From Synechococcus sp. CBW1002 (GTDB lineage: Bacteria > Cyanobacteriota > Cyanobacteriia > PCC-6307 > Cyanobiaceae), in the NCBI RefSeq assembly GCF_015840915.1, contig NZ_CP060398.1, positions 2,294,001-2,358,000 of the forward strand: a stretch of DNA of 64,000 nucleotides, given 5' to 3'. Positions 33,111-41,837 of the stretch are shown here, one piece after another. The position numbers and the translations under genes were made by a program. Under the pieces are notes generated by a model. It did no database searches. It saw nothing but the letters and a program-made list of their open reading frames with translations, and had not been told where the DNA came from. Positions within the stretch are counted from its first letter, which is position 1, and the number at the start of each line of letters is the position of its first letter.

Positions 33111-34418
33111 TCAGCGAAAGATCTGCCCATGCAGTCGGCGGAAAGCGGCCTTCCTCTGGGCGCCCCCCTCCGGTCCGGCGTGCTGGCCCCAGAGCCCTTC
33201 CCAGTAGAAGTAAATGACGCCGTGGCCCCGCTGGGCCGCCAGGCGCGCCTTCTCCTCCAGCTGGCTCATCGGCGGCGTGCGGCCCCCGAAGCCGGCCAGG
33301 ATGCCGATCTCCACCGGCATGCCCCACTGCCGCGCCTTCACCAGGGCCGGCTGATTGAGATCCTTGGCGAAACCGGCCACGGAATAGGCGTAGTTCTGCA
33401 CCACCAGGTCGTCGATCAGTTCCCCCAGCGCCCACAGCTCCCAGTCCTGCAGCCAGTGGTTGTAGGCGAAACGGAACGGGCCGGGCGAGAGGCTCACCAC
33501 CGTGCGCCGATCCCGATCCAGCTTGCCGAGGGAGCTGCGCAGATCCCGCAGCAGTCCGGTGAGTTGCTGCCGCCGCCAGCGCATCCAGTCCCGGTCGGTG
33601 GCGTTGTCGGGTGGTTCGCGGCCGGTCTCGGCGCGGTAGAGCGCCCGGGTGTAGGGGTCGTAGCCCAGATCCACGGGCCAGGCGAAGTGGTCGTCGAGCT
33701 GGATGCCGTCCACTCCGCAGCGCTGCACGATCTCGCTGACCAGACCGATGAAGCGGCTGCGCACTCCCGGATGGGCCGGATTGAGCCACACCCGCAGGTC
33801 CTTCAGCGGCGATGTGCGCAGATCGGCGCCATGCATCGCATAGAGGCTGCTGCCATCGCGCCGCTGGAGCAGCCACTCTGGATGGCGGCGTACCACCTCC
33901 GCATCGGCCGGCTCCATCAGGCCGTATTCAAACCAGGGAATCACCTGCAGGCCGCGGCGCTGGGCGGCTTGGGTGAGCCGGCAGATCGGATCGAGGTCGG
34001 CACCGGCCCGCAGCAGGGCCGGCTCCATGGGCGCCCAGCGGCTGCGGTGGAAAGTGGTGCCTCGGCTCCAGACGTTGGGGTAGAGGGTGTTGAAGCCGGC
34101 ATCGGCGAGCTCCTGAACCGCCCGCTCGATCCTGCCGGCGTCGTAGTACAGCGGGCTCGGACTGTTCGTGAGCCACACCCCGACACGCCGGCCACCACTG
34201 GCCTGCAGCAGATCCTGCAGGCGCGGGCGGGGTTGGGACTGCGGCGCGGAGCGATTGGGGGCCGGAGCTCGCCGATCGCGCTCCACCGCACCGGTTGGGA
34301 CGGCCGCAGGGCCGGAGACGAAGGCTGCTGCCAGCGCAAGGGCGCCGCCCAGTCTCAGCAGCCTGTAGAGGGGATGCTGCGACTCAGCGGAACATCGAGC
34401 TGACAGAGCTCTCTTCAT
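33111..34418 (-). CDS. GHL10 / DUF187 glycoside hydrolase-like protein
   Basis: The 435-residue protein has a likely N-terminal signal or anchor helix (YRLLRLGGALALAAAFVSGP) followed by a GHL10 family TIM-barrel (family 10-like, DUF187). Family marks include VGVWLTNSPSPLYYDAG, FNTLYPNVWSRG, the catalytic-region DGIQLDDHFAWP, and VVQNYAYSV and VIYFYWEG near the end. Family members act on cell-envelope or exopolysaccharide sugars; no substrate can be named. The ATG at 34418 lies inside the 3' end of prs, giving a 35-base overlap on the same strand, so expression is likely coupled to prs. An ATG at 34442 is in frame but overlaps even more. Confidence 0.83.
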   Translation of the reverse strand: MKRALSARCSAESQHPLYRLLRLGGALALAAAFVSGPAAVPTGAVERDRRAPAPNRSAPQSQPRPRLQDLLQASGGRRVGVWLTNSPSPLYYDAGRIERAVQELADAGFNTLYPNVWSRGTTFHRSRWAPMEPALLRAGADLDPICRLTQAAQRRGLQVIPWFEYGLMEPADAEVVRRHPEWLLQRRDGSSLYAMHGADLRTSPLKDLRVWLNPAHPGVRSRFIGLVSEIVQRCGVDGIQLDDHFAWPVDLGYDPYTRALYRAETGREPPDNATDRDWMRWRRQQLTGLLRDLRSSLGKLDRDRRTVVSLSPGPFRFAYNHWLQDWELWALGELIDDLVVQNYAYSVAGFAKDLNQPALVKARQWGMPVEIGILAGFGGRTPPMSQLEEKARLAAQRGHGVIYFYWEGLWGQHAGPEGGAQRKAAFRRLHGQIFR

Positions 34419-35391
34419 GAATACGCCAGATCGCTTCTCCAAGCATGTTGGCCACCGAGAGAACCTGGAGCTGCGGGAACGAGCGCTCCGGGACCAACGG
34501 GATGCTGTTGGTCACCACCACTTCTTCGAACAGGCCAGGGGTGGAGAGGCGCTCCACCGCCGGCGGCGAGAACACGGCATGGGTGGCGCAGGCGAGCACC
34601 CGGGCAGCACCCCGTTCCCGCAGCAGCTTGGCGCCCTGGTAGATGGTGCCGCCGGTGTCGATCATGTCGTCGATCAACACGGCGGTTTTGTCGGCCACAT
34701 CCCCGATCACGGTGAGGCTCTCGGCCACGTTGTGACCACTGCGCCGTTTGTCGATGATCGCCAGGGGGGCATCGTTCATCTGCTTGGCGAAGGCGCGGGC
34801 CCGGGCCACCCCACCCACATCCGGCGACACCACGACCACCTCCCCGAGGTTGCGGGTGCGGAGATAGTCGACCAGCACCGGTGAGCCGTAGATGTGATCG
34901 CAGGGGATATCGAAATACCCCTGGATCTGGGAGGAATGCAGGTCCATCGCCAGCACCCGATCCACACCGGACTTGACCAGCAGATTGGCCACCAGTTTGG
35001 CCGTGATCGATTCGCGGCCGGCGGTCTTGCGGTCGGCGCGGGCGTAGCCGTAATAAGGGATCACCGCGGTGATCTGCCGGGCCGAGGCGCGGCGGCAGGC
35101 ATCCACCATGATCAGCAGCTCCATCAGGTGATCATTCACCGGAGCGCAGGTGGGCTGGATCAGGAAAACATCGCAGCCGCGGATCGACTCCTGAATCTGG
35201 ATGTACAGCTCGCCGTCGGCGAAGCGCTTGATCACGCACGGGCCATCCGGAACCCCCAGGTAGGCGGCGATCTCGCGGGCCAGATGGGGGTTGGAGGAGC
35301 CGCTGAACAGCCGCAGCCGCCGCGTGTCCTGGGCTGACTGGGTGGGACTGGACTGCTGCTCCACCCGATCAGCGGTCAAGAAACTGGTCAC
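34384..35391 (-). CDS. prs: Ribose-phosphate pyrophosphokinase
   Basis: Prs makes PRPP from ribose-5-phosphate and ATP for nucleotides, His, Trp and NAD. The 335-residue protein contains LFSGSSNPHLAREIAAYLG at the start, ADGELYIQIQESIRGCDVFLIQ, AMDLHSSQIQGYFDIPCDHIYG, the flexible-loop DKRRSGHN and the PRPP-binding VLIDDMIDTGGT. The start is GTG at 35391 (MTSFLTADR); the reading frame stays open upstream but that part is low-complexity and implausible. The 3' end overlaps the start of the GHL10 gene by 35 bases. It is divergent from the next gene by 56 bases. Confidence 0.95.
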   Translation of the reverse strand: MTSFLTADRVEQQSSPTQSAQDTRRLRLFSGSSNPHLAREIAAYLGVPDGPCVIKRFADGELYIQIQESIRGCDVFLIQPTCAPVNDHLMELLIMVDACRRASARQITAVIPYYGYARADRKTAGRESITAKLVANLLVKSGVDRVLAMDLHSSQIQGYFDIPCDHIYGSPVLVDYLRTRNLGEVVVVSPDVGGVARARAFAKQMNDAPLAIIDKRRSGHNVAESLTVIGDVADKTAVLIDDMIDTGGTIYQGAKLLRERGAARVLACATHAVFSPPAVERLSTPGLFEEVVVTNSIPLVPERSFPQLQVLSVANMLGEAIWRIHEESSVSSMFR

Positions 35392-35447
35392 GGCGGACGC
35401 AAGCGCGACGGCGGAGTTTCGATGGTAGAAGCGACCCGTCCCAGCCA

Positions 35448-36047
35448 GTGCGAACAAGCGTGAAGTTTTCCGGCCTGGCCACGCCCCTGAGAGTGGTGCT
35501 GGCCTCAAGCGGCCGAGCCGACCAGGTGGCGGCCCTCCTGAGCGACCAGGCTCCACGGCTGGCGGCGGCCCTGGGCCTGCCGCTGCACACCCTGACGCCG
35601 GCCGCTTGCCCCCACCAGGCCCTGCATCAGCTGGAGGCCATCGTCGGCCCCTGGCTGGCCGCGCTCCCCTGCGATCCGGGCCTGCTGCTGGAGGATCCGG
35701 CCAGCGCTGCAACGCATCACTGGGCCGAGGCGCTGGGGGGCTGGCGCCAACCCAGCCTGCTGCTGCTGCCGGCCGACAGCCTCGCCACGGGCGCTCCCGC
35801 GGCCACCACAGCCCTGCTGCGGCAGTGGCAGGTGCCCCTGCTCGGCCTGATCCAGGGCGGTGGCCCCTGGGAGCCAGCCCGGCGCCGGAGTGACGGACTG
35901 CCCTGGATCGGCTGGCTACCGGAGGCTGGGCGGCCTGAAGCGGTCTTGTCGGAGGCCGTCGAGCAGGAGTGGACCGAACAGGGCATGGACGCCATGCGGC
36001 TCAGCCTGGAGGCTCGCTGGCTGCAGCTACAGGCTGAGCTGGACTGA
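35448..36047 (+). CDS. Conserved hypothetical protein
   Basis: This 199-residue protein is not recognised. The N-terminal half reads VVLASSGRADQVAALLSDQAPRLAAALGLP, then PSLLLLPADSLATG and VPLLGLIQGG, and GLPWIGWLPE, giving alternating beta and alpha stretches compatible with a Rossmann-like P-loop-type fold but without a Walker motif. The pattern recalls dethiobiotin synthase or CobB-like NTPases that have lost the loop; this is a weak inference. The start is GTG at 35448; GTG at 35460 is close and also possible. It lies between prs (divergent) and an LCP gene (convergent, 11 bases away). Confidence 0.65.
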   Translation: MRTSVKFSGLATPLRVVLASSGRADQVAALLSDQAPRLAAALGLPLHTLTPAACPHQALHQLEAIVGPWLAALPCDPGLLLEDPASAATHHWAEALGGWRQPSLLLLPADSLATGAPAATTALLRQWQVPLLGLIQGGGPWEPARRRSDGLPWIGWLPEAGRPEAVLSEAVEQEWTEQGMDAMRLSLEARWLQLQAELD

Positions 36048-36058
36048 GCATGGACCGC

Positions 36059-37114
36059 TCAGGTCTTCGTCTTCCAGGGCGGCAGGGGGGCTTTGGTCTC
36101 GAGCTGCCGCAGGCCGCCGTATGTCGCTTTGGCCGGCCCCAGCGGCAGCGACAGGAAGCGCACCTCCCCAGGGCGGGCCAGACCAGCGGCCAGCAGGCTG
36201 AGGGTCTCGCTGGGCTCGAGGTTCGTGTCCACCTCGCTGCGCAGCTTCTGCACCAGGTCCGGCAGATTGGCCAAGCGGGCCGGCTGAGCCAGGCTCTCAA
36301 TCAGGGCGAGCACCACCAGCTCCTGCTGCTGGCGGCGACTGAGCTCGCCGAGGCTGGGATCGCGGTAGCGCAGCAACTGCTCCACCTGGGCACCGTCGAG
36401 TTGCTGCAGACCGCTCTGCAGATCAATGCGGTAGCCCTGCGCCTTGTCTTCGTAGAGCATCTTGCGGGGTGGATTGACCTCCAGCCGGCCCAGGGCATCC
36501 ACCAGGCTGCGCAGTCCGGCGCGGGAGAGCACCAGATAGCGGTCCGGCTCGCCGGGCTCCAGCTTCAGCAGTTCGCGCACCGCATCGCCGGTCAGGGCGA
36601 CCCCGCCCGTGCGGTAGAGGCTGCCCAGAGCCTGGGGACGTTTCTGACCAGGCAGATTCACGGCCAGTTCAGTGGGCAGGCCGAGCACCTGCAGAGGACC
36701 TTCCGGATCGACCCGCACCAGCAGCAGCGCGTCGCTGTTGGGGCTCGGGGCAGGCTTGGCGGCGGTGGCGTTGTCCTTCGCGGCGGTGTCCTGAGCGGGC
36801 GACGCGCTGGTGGCTGGCGGGGTCTGGGGTGAGCCAGGCAGGCGATCGGAATCCAGCCCCACCACCAGCAACGTGATCGGCCGGCGTGGTGGCTCGGCCA
36901 GATCGCTTGCTGTGCTGGGGCGGTCGTCGGGGCTGCGGGAGTCCTGAACGGGCCAGATCCAGCCCAGCACGGAGATGCCGAGACCAGCGCCGGCGAGGGC
37001 GATGACGACACGGCCCAGGGCTCGCCAGCGATGGCCCTTGCCGACGGGGCGGACCCGCGGCGCGGCGGAATGTTCCGCTGAGGAGCTGGAGGTGGAAGGG
37101 TCGGTGTCCCGCAT
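36059..37114 (-). CDS. LytR-CpsA-Psr (LCP) family protein
   Basis: LCP proteins transfer undecaprenyl-linked glycopolymers onto peptidoglycan. The 351-residue protein has a short cytoplasmic leader, one membrane helix at about residues 35-55 (VVIALAGAGLGISVLGWIW) and an extracytoplasmic domain. LCP landmarks are ITLLVVGLDSDR, SDALLLVRVDP, VLGLPTELAVNLPG (with polyprenyl-phosphate contacts) and RYRDPSLGELSRRQQQELVVLAL, which is the family RxRxxxGDxxRxxRQ-like signature in a relaxed form. The conserved Arg and Asp are present. An Ala/Pro/Ser-rich insert lies at residues ~95-130. The ATG at 37114 was chosen; an ATG at 37123 is in frame. Confidence 0.85.
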   Translation of the reverse strand: MRDTDPSTSSSSAEHSAAPRVRPVGKGHRWRALGRVVIALAGAGLGISVLGWIWPVQDSRSPDDRPSTASDLAEPPRRPITLLVVGLDSDRLPGSPQTPPATSASPAQDTAAKDNATAAKPAPSPNSDALLLVRVDPEGPLQVLGLPTELAVNLPGQKRPQALGSLYRTGGVALTGDAVRELLKLEPGEPDRYLVLSRAGLRSLVDALGRLEVNPPRKMLYEDKAQGYRIDLQSGLQQLDGAQVEQLLRYRDPSLGELSRRQQQELVVLALIESLAQPARLANLPDLVQKLRSEVDTNLEPSETLSLLAAGLARPGEVRFLSLPLGPAKATYGGLRQLETKAPLPPWKTKT

Positions 37115-37207
37115 GGGGGGCATGGTGCCCGCAGGGCTGGTGGCCCCCACTCTGGCTCAGCCCGGGGATTTGCCCCGCTGGGCCGGGTGGCCGATAGGTT
37201 GTGGGCC

Positions 37208-38467
37208 GTGGAGTCAGCCCACCCCCCTTCCTTGACCGCAGCCTCCAGCACGCCGTCCGGCGCCACCGCGGGCTCCGCCACGCCACCGCACGAGCGGTCC
37301 CGCCCCCTGGCCAAGGGCAGCGTCTATCCAGCCAAGGACCTCTGCAGTCAGTGCGGCCTCTGCGACACCCGCTGGGTGGCCTACGTGCGCCGCGCCTGCG
37401 CCTTTCTGAGCCAGAACTTCGAGACCATGGAGGCGTCCGCCCACGGTCGCAGCCGCCGGCTCGATGACGAGGACGAGCTCTACTTCGGCGTGCAGCAGCG
37501 GATGCTTTCGGCCCGGCTGCAGCAGCCGATCGCCGGAGCCCAGTGGACCGGCATCGTCAGCCGGATCGGCGTGCGAGCCCTGGAGACCGGTCTTGTCGAT
37601 GCCGTGCTCTGCGTGGGCCAGAGCCCTGACGATCGCTTCACCCCCGTGCCGGTACTGGCCCGCACCGCCGAGCAGGTGCTGGCGGCCCGGGTCAACAAGC
37701 CCACCCTCTCGCCCAACCTTGAAGTGCTGGAGCAGCTGCCCGGCAGCGGCATCCAGAGGTTGCTGGCCATCGGCGTGGGCTGTCAGATCCAGGCCCTGCG
37801 GGCCGTGCAGACGACCTTGCCTCTCGACGAGCTCTACGTGCTGGGGCTGCCCTGCGTCGACAACGTCAGCCGCGAAGGCCTGCAGACCTTCCTCGAAAGC
37901 GCCAGCCGCTCTCCCGCGACGGTGGTGCACTACGAGTTCATGCAGGACTTCCGCATCCACTTCCGCCACAGCGACGGCAGCGAGGAGACCGTTCCGTTCT
38001 TCGGGCTGGACACCCCGAAGCTCAAGGATGTCTTCGCCCCCAGCTGCCTGAGTTGCTTCGACTACACCAATGCCGGTGCCGATCTGGTGGTGGGGTACAT
38101 GGGGGCCAGCTTCGGCCGCCAGTGGATCACGGTGCGCAACCCCAGGGGGCAGGTGCTGCTGGATCTGGTGGAGCCCGAGCTGGATACCGCTCCCGTCACC
38201 AGCCGCGGTGATCGGCGTGCCGCCGTGCAGCAGGGCATCGACGCCTACGACAAGGCCCTGAAACTGCCCCGTTGGCTGGCCGAACTGGTCGGTTTCCTGG
38301 TGCAGCGGGTGGGCCCGCAGGGTCTGGAGTACGGCCGCTTCTCGATTGATTCCCACTTCACCCGCAATGCCCTGTGGCTGCGGCGCCATCACCCGGAGAT
38401 GGCGGAGCGTCATATCCCCGCCTTCGCCCGTCGGATCGTTGAGCGCTACCGCATCCCCTCTCCATGA
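37208..38467 (+). CDS. bciB: Ferredoxin-dependent 8-vinyl reductase (BciB type)
   Basis: The 419-residue protein belongs to the F420 hydrogenase/dehydrogenase beta-subunit family. Synechocystis slr1923 and its relatives reduce the 8-vinyl group of divinyl (proto)chlorophyllide using ferredoxin. Iron-sulfur ligands lie in CSQCGLCDTRWVAYVRRACAF near residue 50 and in APSCLSCFDYTNAGADLVVGY. Family segments ARVNKPTLSPNLEVLE and GVGCQIQALRAVQ are also present. The related 7-hydroxymethyl chlorophyll reductase of plants is the main alternative. The start is GTG at 37208 (37187 is also possible). Its stop overlaps the malQ start in ATGA. Confidence 0.88.
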   Translation: MESAHPPSLTAASSTPSGATAGSATPPHERSRPLAKGSVYPAKDLCSQCGLCDTRWVAYVRRACAFLSQNFETMEASAHGRSRRLDDEDELYFGVQQRMLSARLQQPIAGAQWTGIVSRIGVRALETGLVDAVLCVGQSPDDRFTPVPVLARTAEQVLAARVNKPTLSPNLEVLEQLPGSGIQRLLAIGVGCQIQALRAVQTTLPLDELYVLGLPCVDNVSREGLQTFLESASRSPATVVHYEFMQDFRIHFRHSDGSEETVPFFGLDTPKLKDVFAPSCLSCFDYTNAGADLVVGYMGASFGRQWITVRNPRGQVLLDLVEPELDTAPVTSRGDRRAAVQQGIDAYDKALKLPRWLAELVGFLVQRVGPQGLEYGRFSIDSHFTRNALWLRRHHPEMAERHIPAFARRIVERYRIPSP

Positions 38468-40047
38468 GTGACCGCCTCTGCGGGGTGCTGCTGCATCCCA
38501 CCGCCCTGCCGGGCACGCCGGTGTGCGGCACCTTCGGTTCGCACGCCCATGCCCTGATCGACCTCCTGGCCGATCAGGGCATCGCTGCCTGGCAACTGCT
38601 GCCCCTGGCCCCCACCGACGGCACCGGCTCCCCCTACAGCTCCCCCAGCGGGTCGGCCCTCAATCCCTGGCTGCTGGATGCAGACGATCTGGTGACCCAG
38701 GGCTTTCTCGAGCCTGGCGATCTGGAGGCCCTGCCGAGCGATGGCTCCGAGCCGATGGCTGAGAGCTCCGCTGGAGCTCCCGGGCCGGCACCGCTCGACC
38801 TGAGCCTGGCCCCAGCCCGGGCGGCGGCCCTGGGTCGTCTGCTGGTCCAGCGCTGGGCCAGCCAGCCGCTGGACCAGAAACAGCGCTTTGGCCGCTGGCG
38901 CCGGCAGCAGCGTTCCTGGCTGCGGGACCACTGCCGTTTCATGGTGCTGCGGCGGCTGCAGGAGGGCCAGCCCTGGTGGAACTGGCCCGGCCCCCTGGCC
39001 CGCCGCCACAGCCGTGCCCTGCGGACCCTCGATCAACAACACGGCCCAGCCCTGCTGGAAGAGGGGTTGCTGCAGTGGCATCTGCAGCGTCAGTGGGATG
39101 GGCTGCAGCGCCATGCCCACCGCCGCGGCGTGCAGCTGATCGGTGATCTGCCCTTCTATGTGGCCCACGACAGCGCCGATGTCTGGCGTCACCGCTCCCT
39201 GTTCTCCCTCCAGTTCGACGGCAGCCTCGCCCAGCAGAGCGGTGTTCCGCCCGACTACTTCTCCGCCACCGGCCAGCTCTGGGGCACCCCGGTGTACCGC
39301 TGGAGCGCCCACTGGCTGGGGGGGTTCCGCTGGTGGCTGCGGCGCCTGGGTCGCCAGCTTCAGCTGTTCGACCGGCTGAGGCTGGATCACTTCCGGGCCC
39401 TGCAGGCCTACTGGAGCATCCCCGGCAGCGACACCACCGCCCAGAACGGCACCTGGCAGCCCTCCCCAGGCTGGCCCCTGCTGGCGCTGCTCTGGCTCGA
39501 CTGCTGGCGGCGCGGCGGGTTGCTCCCCGATGGCCGGCTGCCCCTGATCGCCGAGGACCTGGGGGTGATCACGCCAGCGGTGGAGGCGCTGCGCGACAGC
39601 TTCGCCCTGCCCGGCATGAAGATCCTCCAGTTCGCCTTCGATGGCAACGCGGACAATCCCTACCTGCCGGCCAACTACCGCGGCAACCGCTGGGTGGTGT
39701 ACACCGGCACCCACGACAACGCCACCAGCCGCAGCTGGTGGGATGGGCTCGATCAGGGCGGCCGCGACCGGGTCCGCGCGGTTGTCGGCGCTGACGTGAC
39801 GGCGCCGGGCTGGCAACTGCTGGAGGCAGCCCTGGCCACCGAGGCCGAACTGGTGGTGGTGCCCTTGCAGGACCTGCTGGAACTGGACGACCGGGCCCGC
39901 TTCAACACCCCTGGAACCACCGGTGGGAACTGGTGCTGGCGCCTGAATCGATCGATCAGTGACCTGAAAGGTCCGCTGCTCGGTTTCGGCCGGCTGGCGG
40001 ATCGCTACGGACGCTCCTCGCCGGTGGGTCTGGGAGGAGCGGGCTGA
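38464..40047 (+). CDS. malQ: 4-alpha-glucanotransferase
   Basis: MalQ (GH77, amylomaltase/disproportionating enzyme) transfers alpha-1,4-glucan segments in glycogen and maltodextrin turnover. The 527-residue protein shows GVLLHPTALPG near the start, WQLLPLAPTDGTGSPYSSPSG, GVQLIGDLPFYVAHDSADVWRH, the nucleophile region LRLDHFRALQAYW, the acid/base LIAEDLGVITPAV and the TGTHDNATSRSWW motif. Its start overlaps the bciB stop. Its 3' end overlaps the convergent RodZ-like gene by 43 bases. Confidence 0.96.
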   Translation: MSDRLCGVLLHPTALPGTPVCGTFGSHAHALIDLLADQGIAAWQLLPLAPTDGTGSPYSSPSGSALNPWLLDADDLVTQGFLEPGDLEALPSDGSEPMAESSAGAPGPAPLDLSLAPARAAALGRLLVQRWASQPLDQKQRFGRWRRQQRSWLRDHCRFMVLRRLQEGQPWWNWPGPLARRHSRALRTLDQQHGPALLEEGLLQWHLQRQWDGLQRHAHRRGVQLIGDLPFYVAHDSADVWRHRSLFSLQFDGSLAQQSGVPPDYFSATGQLWGTPVYRWSAHWLGGFRWWLRRLGRQLQLFDRLRLDHFRALQAYWSIPGSDTTAQNGTWQPSPGWPLLALLWLDCWRRGGLLPDGRLPLIAEDLGVITPAVEALRDSFALPGMKILQFAFDGNADNPYLPANYRGNRWVVYTGTHDNATSRSWWDGLDQGGRDRVRAVVGADVTAPGWQLLEAALATEAELVVVPLQDLLELDDRARFNTPGTTGGNWCWRLNRSISDLKGPLLGFGRLADRYGRSSPVGLGGAG

Positions 40048-41006
40048 GCGACGGGAGTCTCCGGTCGTTTTGGGGCCGGGGGGGCGGCGATCACGGCCGG
40101 GTAGCGGAAGCGGCCAGCGGGATTGCCAGCCAGGGGGGGCAGCGGCGCCCCGTTCCAGCGCACCGCCCGTGCCGCCGCGGCCGGTTCGATCCGCAGCTCG
40201 AACGGCGGCAGGATCGGCAGGCTGAGCGTGCCGTTCACGCCCTCCAGACGCGTGTTTCCTCCCTGGGAGGGGGTGATCTCCACCTGGCTGGGGGCGGCCA
40301 GCTCCAGGCTCAGCACCCCGAGCGTCTCCGGGCTTCCCTTGGCCAGCTCCCGCCGCAGCTGGGGGAGCCCCTGACCTCTGGCCGTGAGCGTCAGGGGACG
40401 CAACTCCGGATGAATCGCCAGCAGCTGCGCGGCTGGATCCTGGGTCCGCACCTGTTCGGAACGGGGCAGGGGGGAAATCGGCCGCGAGCTCAGCAACCCC
40501 TCGGCGGCGAGGCGCTGCTGCTGCAGGTTCACCGCGTACACCAGGCCCAGGGTGAGCAGGCCGTAGAGCACCGTGCCCTGCCAGGTGGTGAAGACATCGA
40601 TCGAGCCGGGGGTGAAGCGCTGCAGCAGCATCCGGCGACTGGAAGGCCGGGCCTCGTTCACCGGCGCAGGCAGGGCCGCATCGAGACTCCCGGGGGGGAG
40701 TGCCAGGTATCGCTCAATCAGCGGCAGCATGGTGCGTAGGTAGGTCACCTCCGGCAGGCGGTCACGCCAGCCGCGCTCGAGCGCCTCCAGCACAGGGGTG
40801 CTGATGCGGGTTTCCTGGGCGAGTTCCCGTAGGTTGAGGCCGCGGGCCTCGCGCTGCTCCCGCAGCTGCCGTCCGGCCAGCAGCAGCGGATCCTGTTCGA
40901 CCCCGCTGGGACCGCCGGTCGGGGATTCGGGCCGGGAACGCCGGAGCCAGCCCAACAGGCGCCGCGGCACGGAGCGCGTCGAGGGCTTACCGGGGCGGAG
41001 GTTCAC
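40005..41006 (-). CDS. RodZ-like helix-turn-helix membrane protein
   Basis: The 333-residue protein resembles RodZ, which links MreB to the membrane. It has an N-terminal HTH_25 domain (GRQLREQREARGLNLRELAQETRIS, near residue 48), one membrane helix at about residues 148-168 (GTVLYGLLTLGLVYAVNL), and a C-terminal extracytoplasmic domain with a Pro-rich tail. Cyanobacterial RodZ-like proteins share this layout; assignment of cell-shape function is inference. The start is GTG at 41006, supported by GTGA overlap with the rluB stop. It overlaps the convergent malQ by 43 bases at its 3' end. The usual C-terminal DUF4115 is not obvious. Confidence 0.75.
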   Translation of the reverse strand: MNLRPGKPSTRSVPRRLLGWLRRSRPESPTGGPSGVEQDPLLLAGRQLREQREARGLNLRELAQETRISTPVLEALERGWRDRLPEVTYLRTMLPLIERYLALPPGSLDAALPAPVNEARPSSRRMLLQRFTPGSIDVFTTWQGTVLYGLLTLGLVYAVNLQQQRLAAEGLLSSRPISPLPRSEQVRTQDPAAQLLAIHPELRPLTLTARGQGLPQLRRELAKGSPETLGVLSLELAAPSQVEITPSQGGNTRLEGVNGTLSLPILPPFELRIEPAAAARAVRWNGAPLPPLAGNPAGRFRYPAVIAAPPAPKRPETPVAQPAPPRPTGEERP

Positions 41007-41728
41007 GCAGACGCGACCAGAGCCTCCCATTCTTGTGGGTCGAGCTCGCGCCACTGGCCTTCCGCCAGATCACCGAGTGTGAGATCACCGATCGCCGTGC
41101 GTTGGAGATCCAGCACGGGATGGCCGAGGCGTTCGCCGGTCCGGCGGATCTGGCGGTTGCGCCCCTCACGCATCTCGAGCTCCAGAAGGCAGCTCTCGCG
41201 GCCCTGGCGCAGCACCCGCAGCCCCACCGGCGCGCTGGGCCGTCCGTCGAGCTGAACCCCGGCCTGCCAGCGGCGCAGGGTCGCGGCATCCGGGCGTCCG
41301 GCCACCCGCACCCGATAGGTCTTGCGGTGGCCATAACGGGGGTGGGTGAGCCGCAGGGTGAAGCTGCCGTCGTTGCTGAGCAGCAGGGCGCCGCGGCTGT
41401 CGGCATCGAGACGGCCCACCGGATGCAGGCCATCGCCTTGACGCCAGGCCAGGGGCAGCAGGTCCATCACGGTGGTGCGCCCGTGGGGATCGTGACAACT
41501 GCAGAGCACCCCCACGGGTTTGTTGAGCAGCAGAACCCGCGCCGGCAGCCGCTCGCCAAGACGATGGCCATCCAGCTCGACCCGGTCCAGCTGCGGGTCA
41601 GCCCGCTCGCCCAGCTCCGCCACGACGCCATTGACCCGCACCCGCCCCTGGCGCAGCCAGTCTTCGGCCCGGCGGCGCGACCCCAGACCAGCGGCGGCGA
41701 TCAGTTTCTGCAACCGTTCGGCGGCCAT
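41003..41728 (-). CDS. Ribosomal large or small subunit pseudouridine synthase (RluB/RsuA family)
   Basis: The 241-residue protein begins with an S4 RNA-binding domain (RLQKLIAAAGLGSRRRAEDWLRQGRVRVNGVV) and continues with the catalytic domain, containing the nucleophile Asp in PVGRLDADSRGALLLSNDG and the family parts LLNKPVGVLCSCHDP and EGRNRQIRRTGERLGHPVLDL. This is the RsuA/RluB/RluE/RluF group that modifies uridines in rRNA; RluB (23S) is the most common in cyanobacteria. The ATG at 41728 gives a normal S4 start. It overlaps the next gene at GTGA. Confidence 0.9.
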   Translation of the reverse strand: MAAERLQKLIAAAGLGSRRRAEDWLRQGRVRVNGVVAELGERADPQLDRVELDGHRLGERLPARVLLLNKPVGVLCSCHDPHGRTTVMDLLPLAWRQGDGLHPVGRLDADSRGALLLSNDGSFTLRLTHPRYGHRKTYRVRVAGRPDAATLRRWQAGVQLDGRPSAPVGLRVLRQGRESCLLELEMREGRNRQIRRTGERLGHPVLDLQRTAIGDLTLGDLAEGQWRELDPQEWEALVASA

Positions 41729-41837
41729 GGCAAGGGGTGAGCGGCCCTGCGCCCATTGTCCTGCGCGCAAGGCGGAACGATTCCGGAATTTGATGGTAGG
41801 TTTACGAAACAGGCAAGTTTCCTAACTCCGCCACCCC

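Noticed and set aside
41806-41821. Hairpin before the sigma factor start as a riboswitch
   Set aside because: A 5-bp stem is too weak to claim a riboswitch; noted only as possible local structure.
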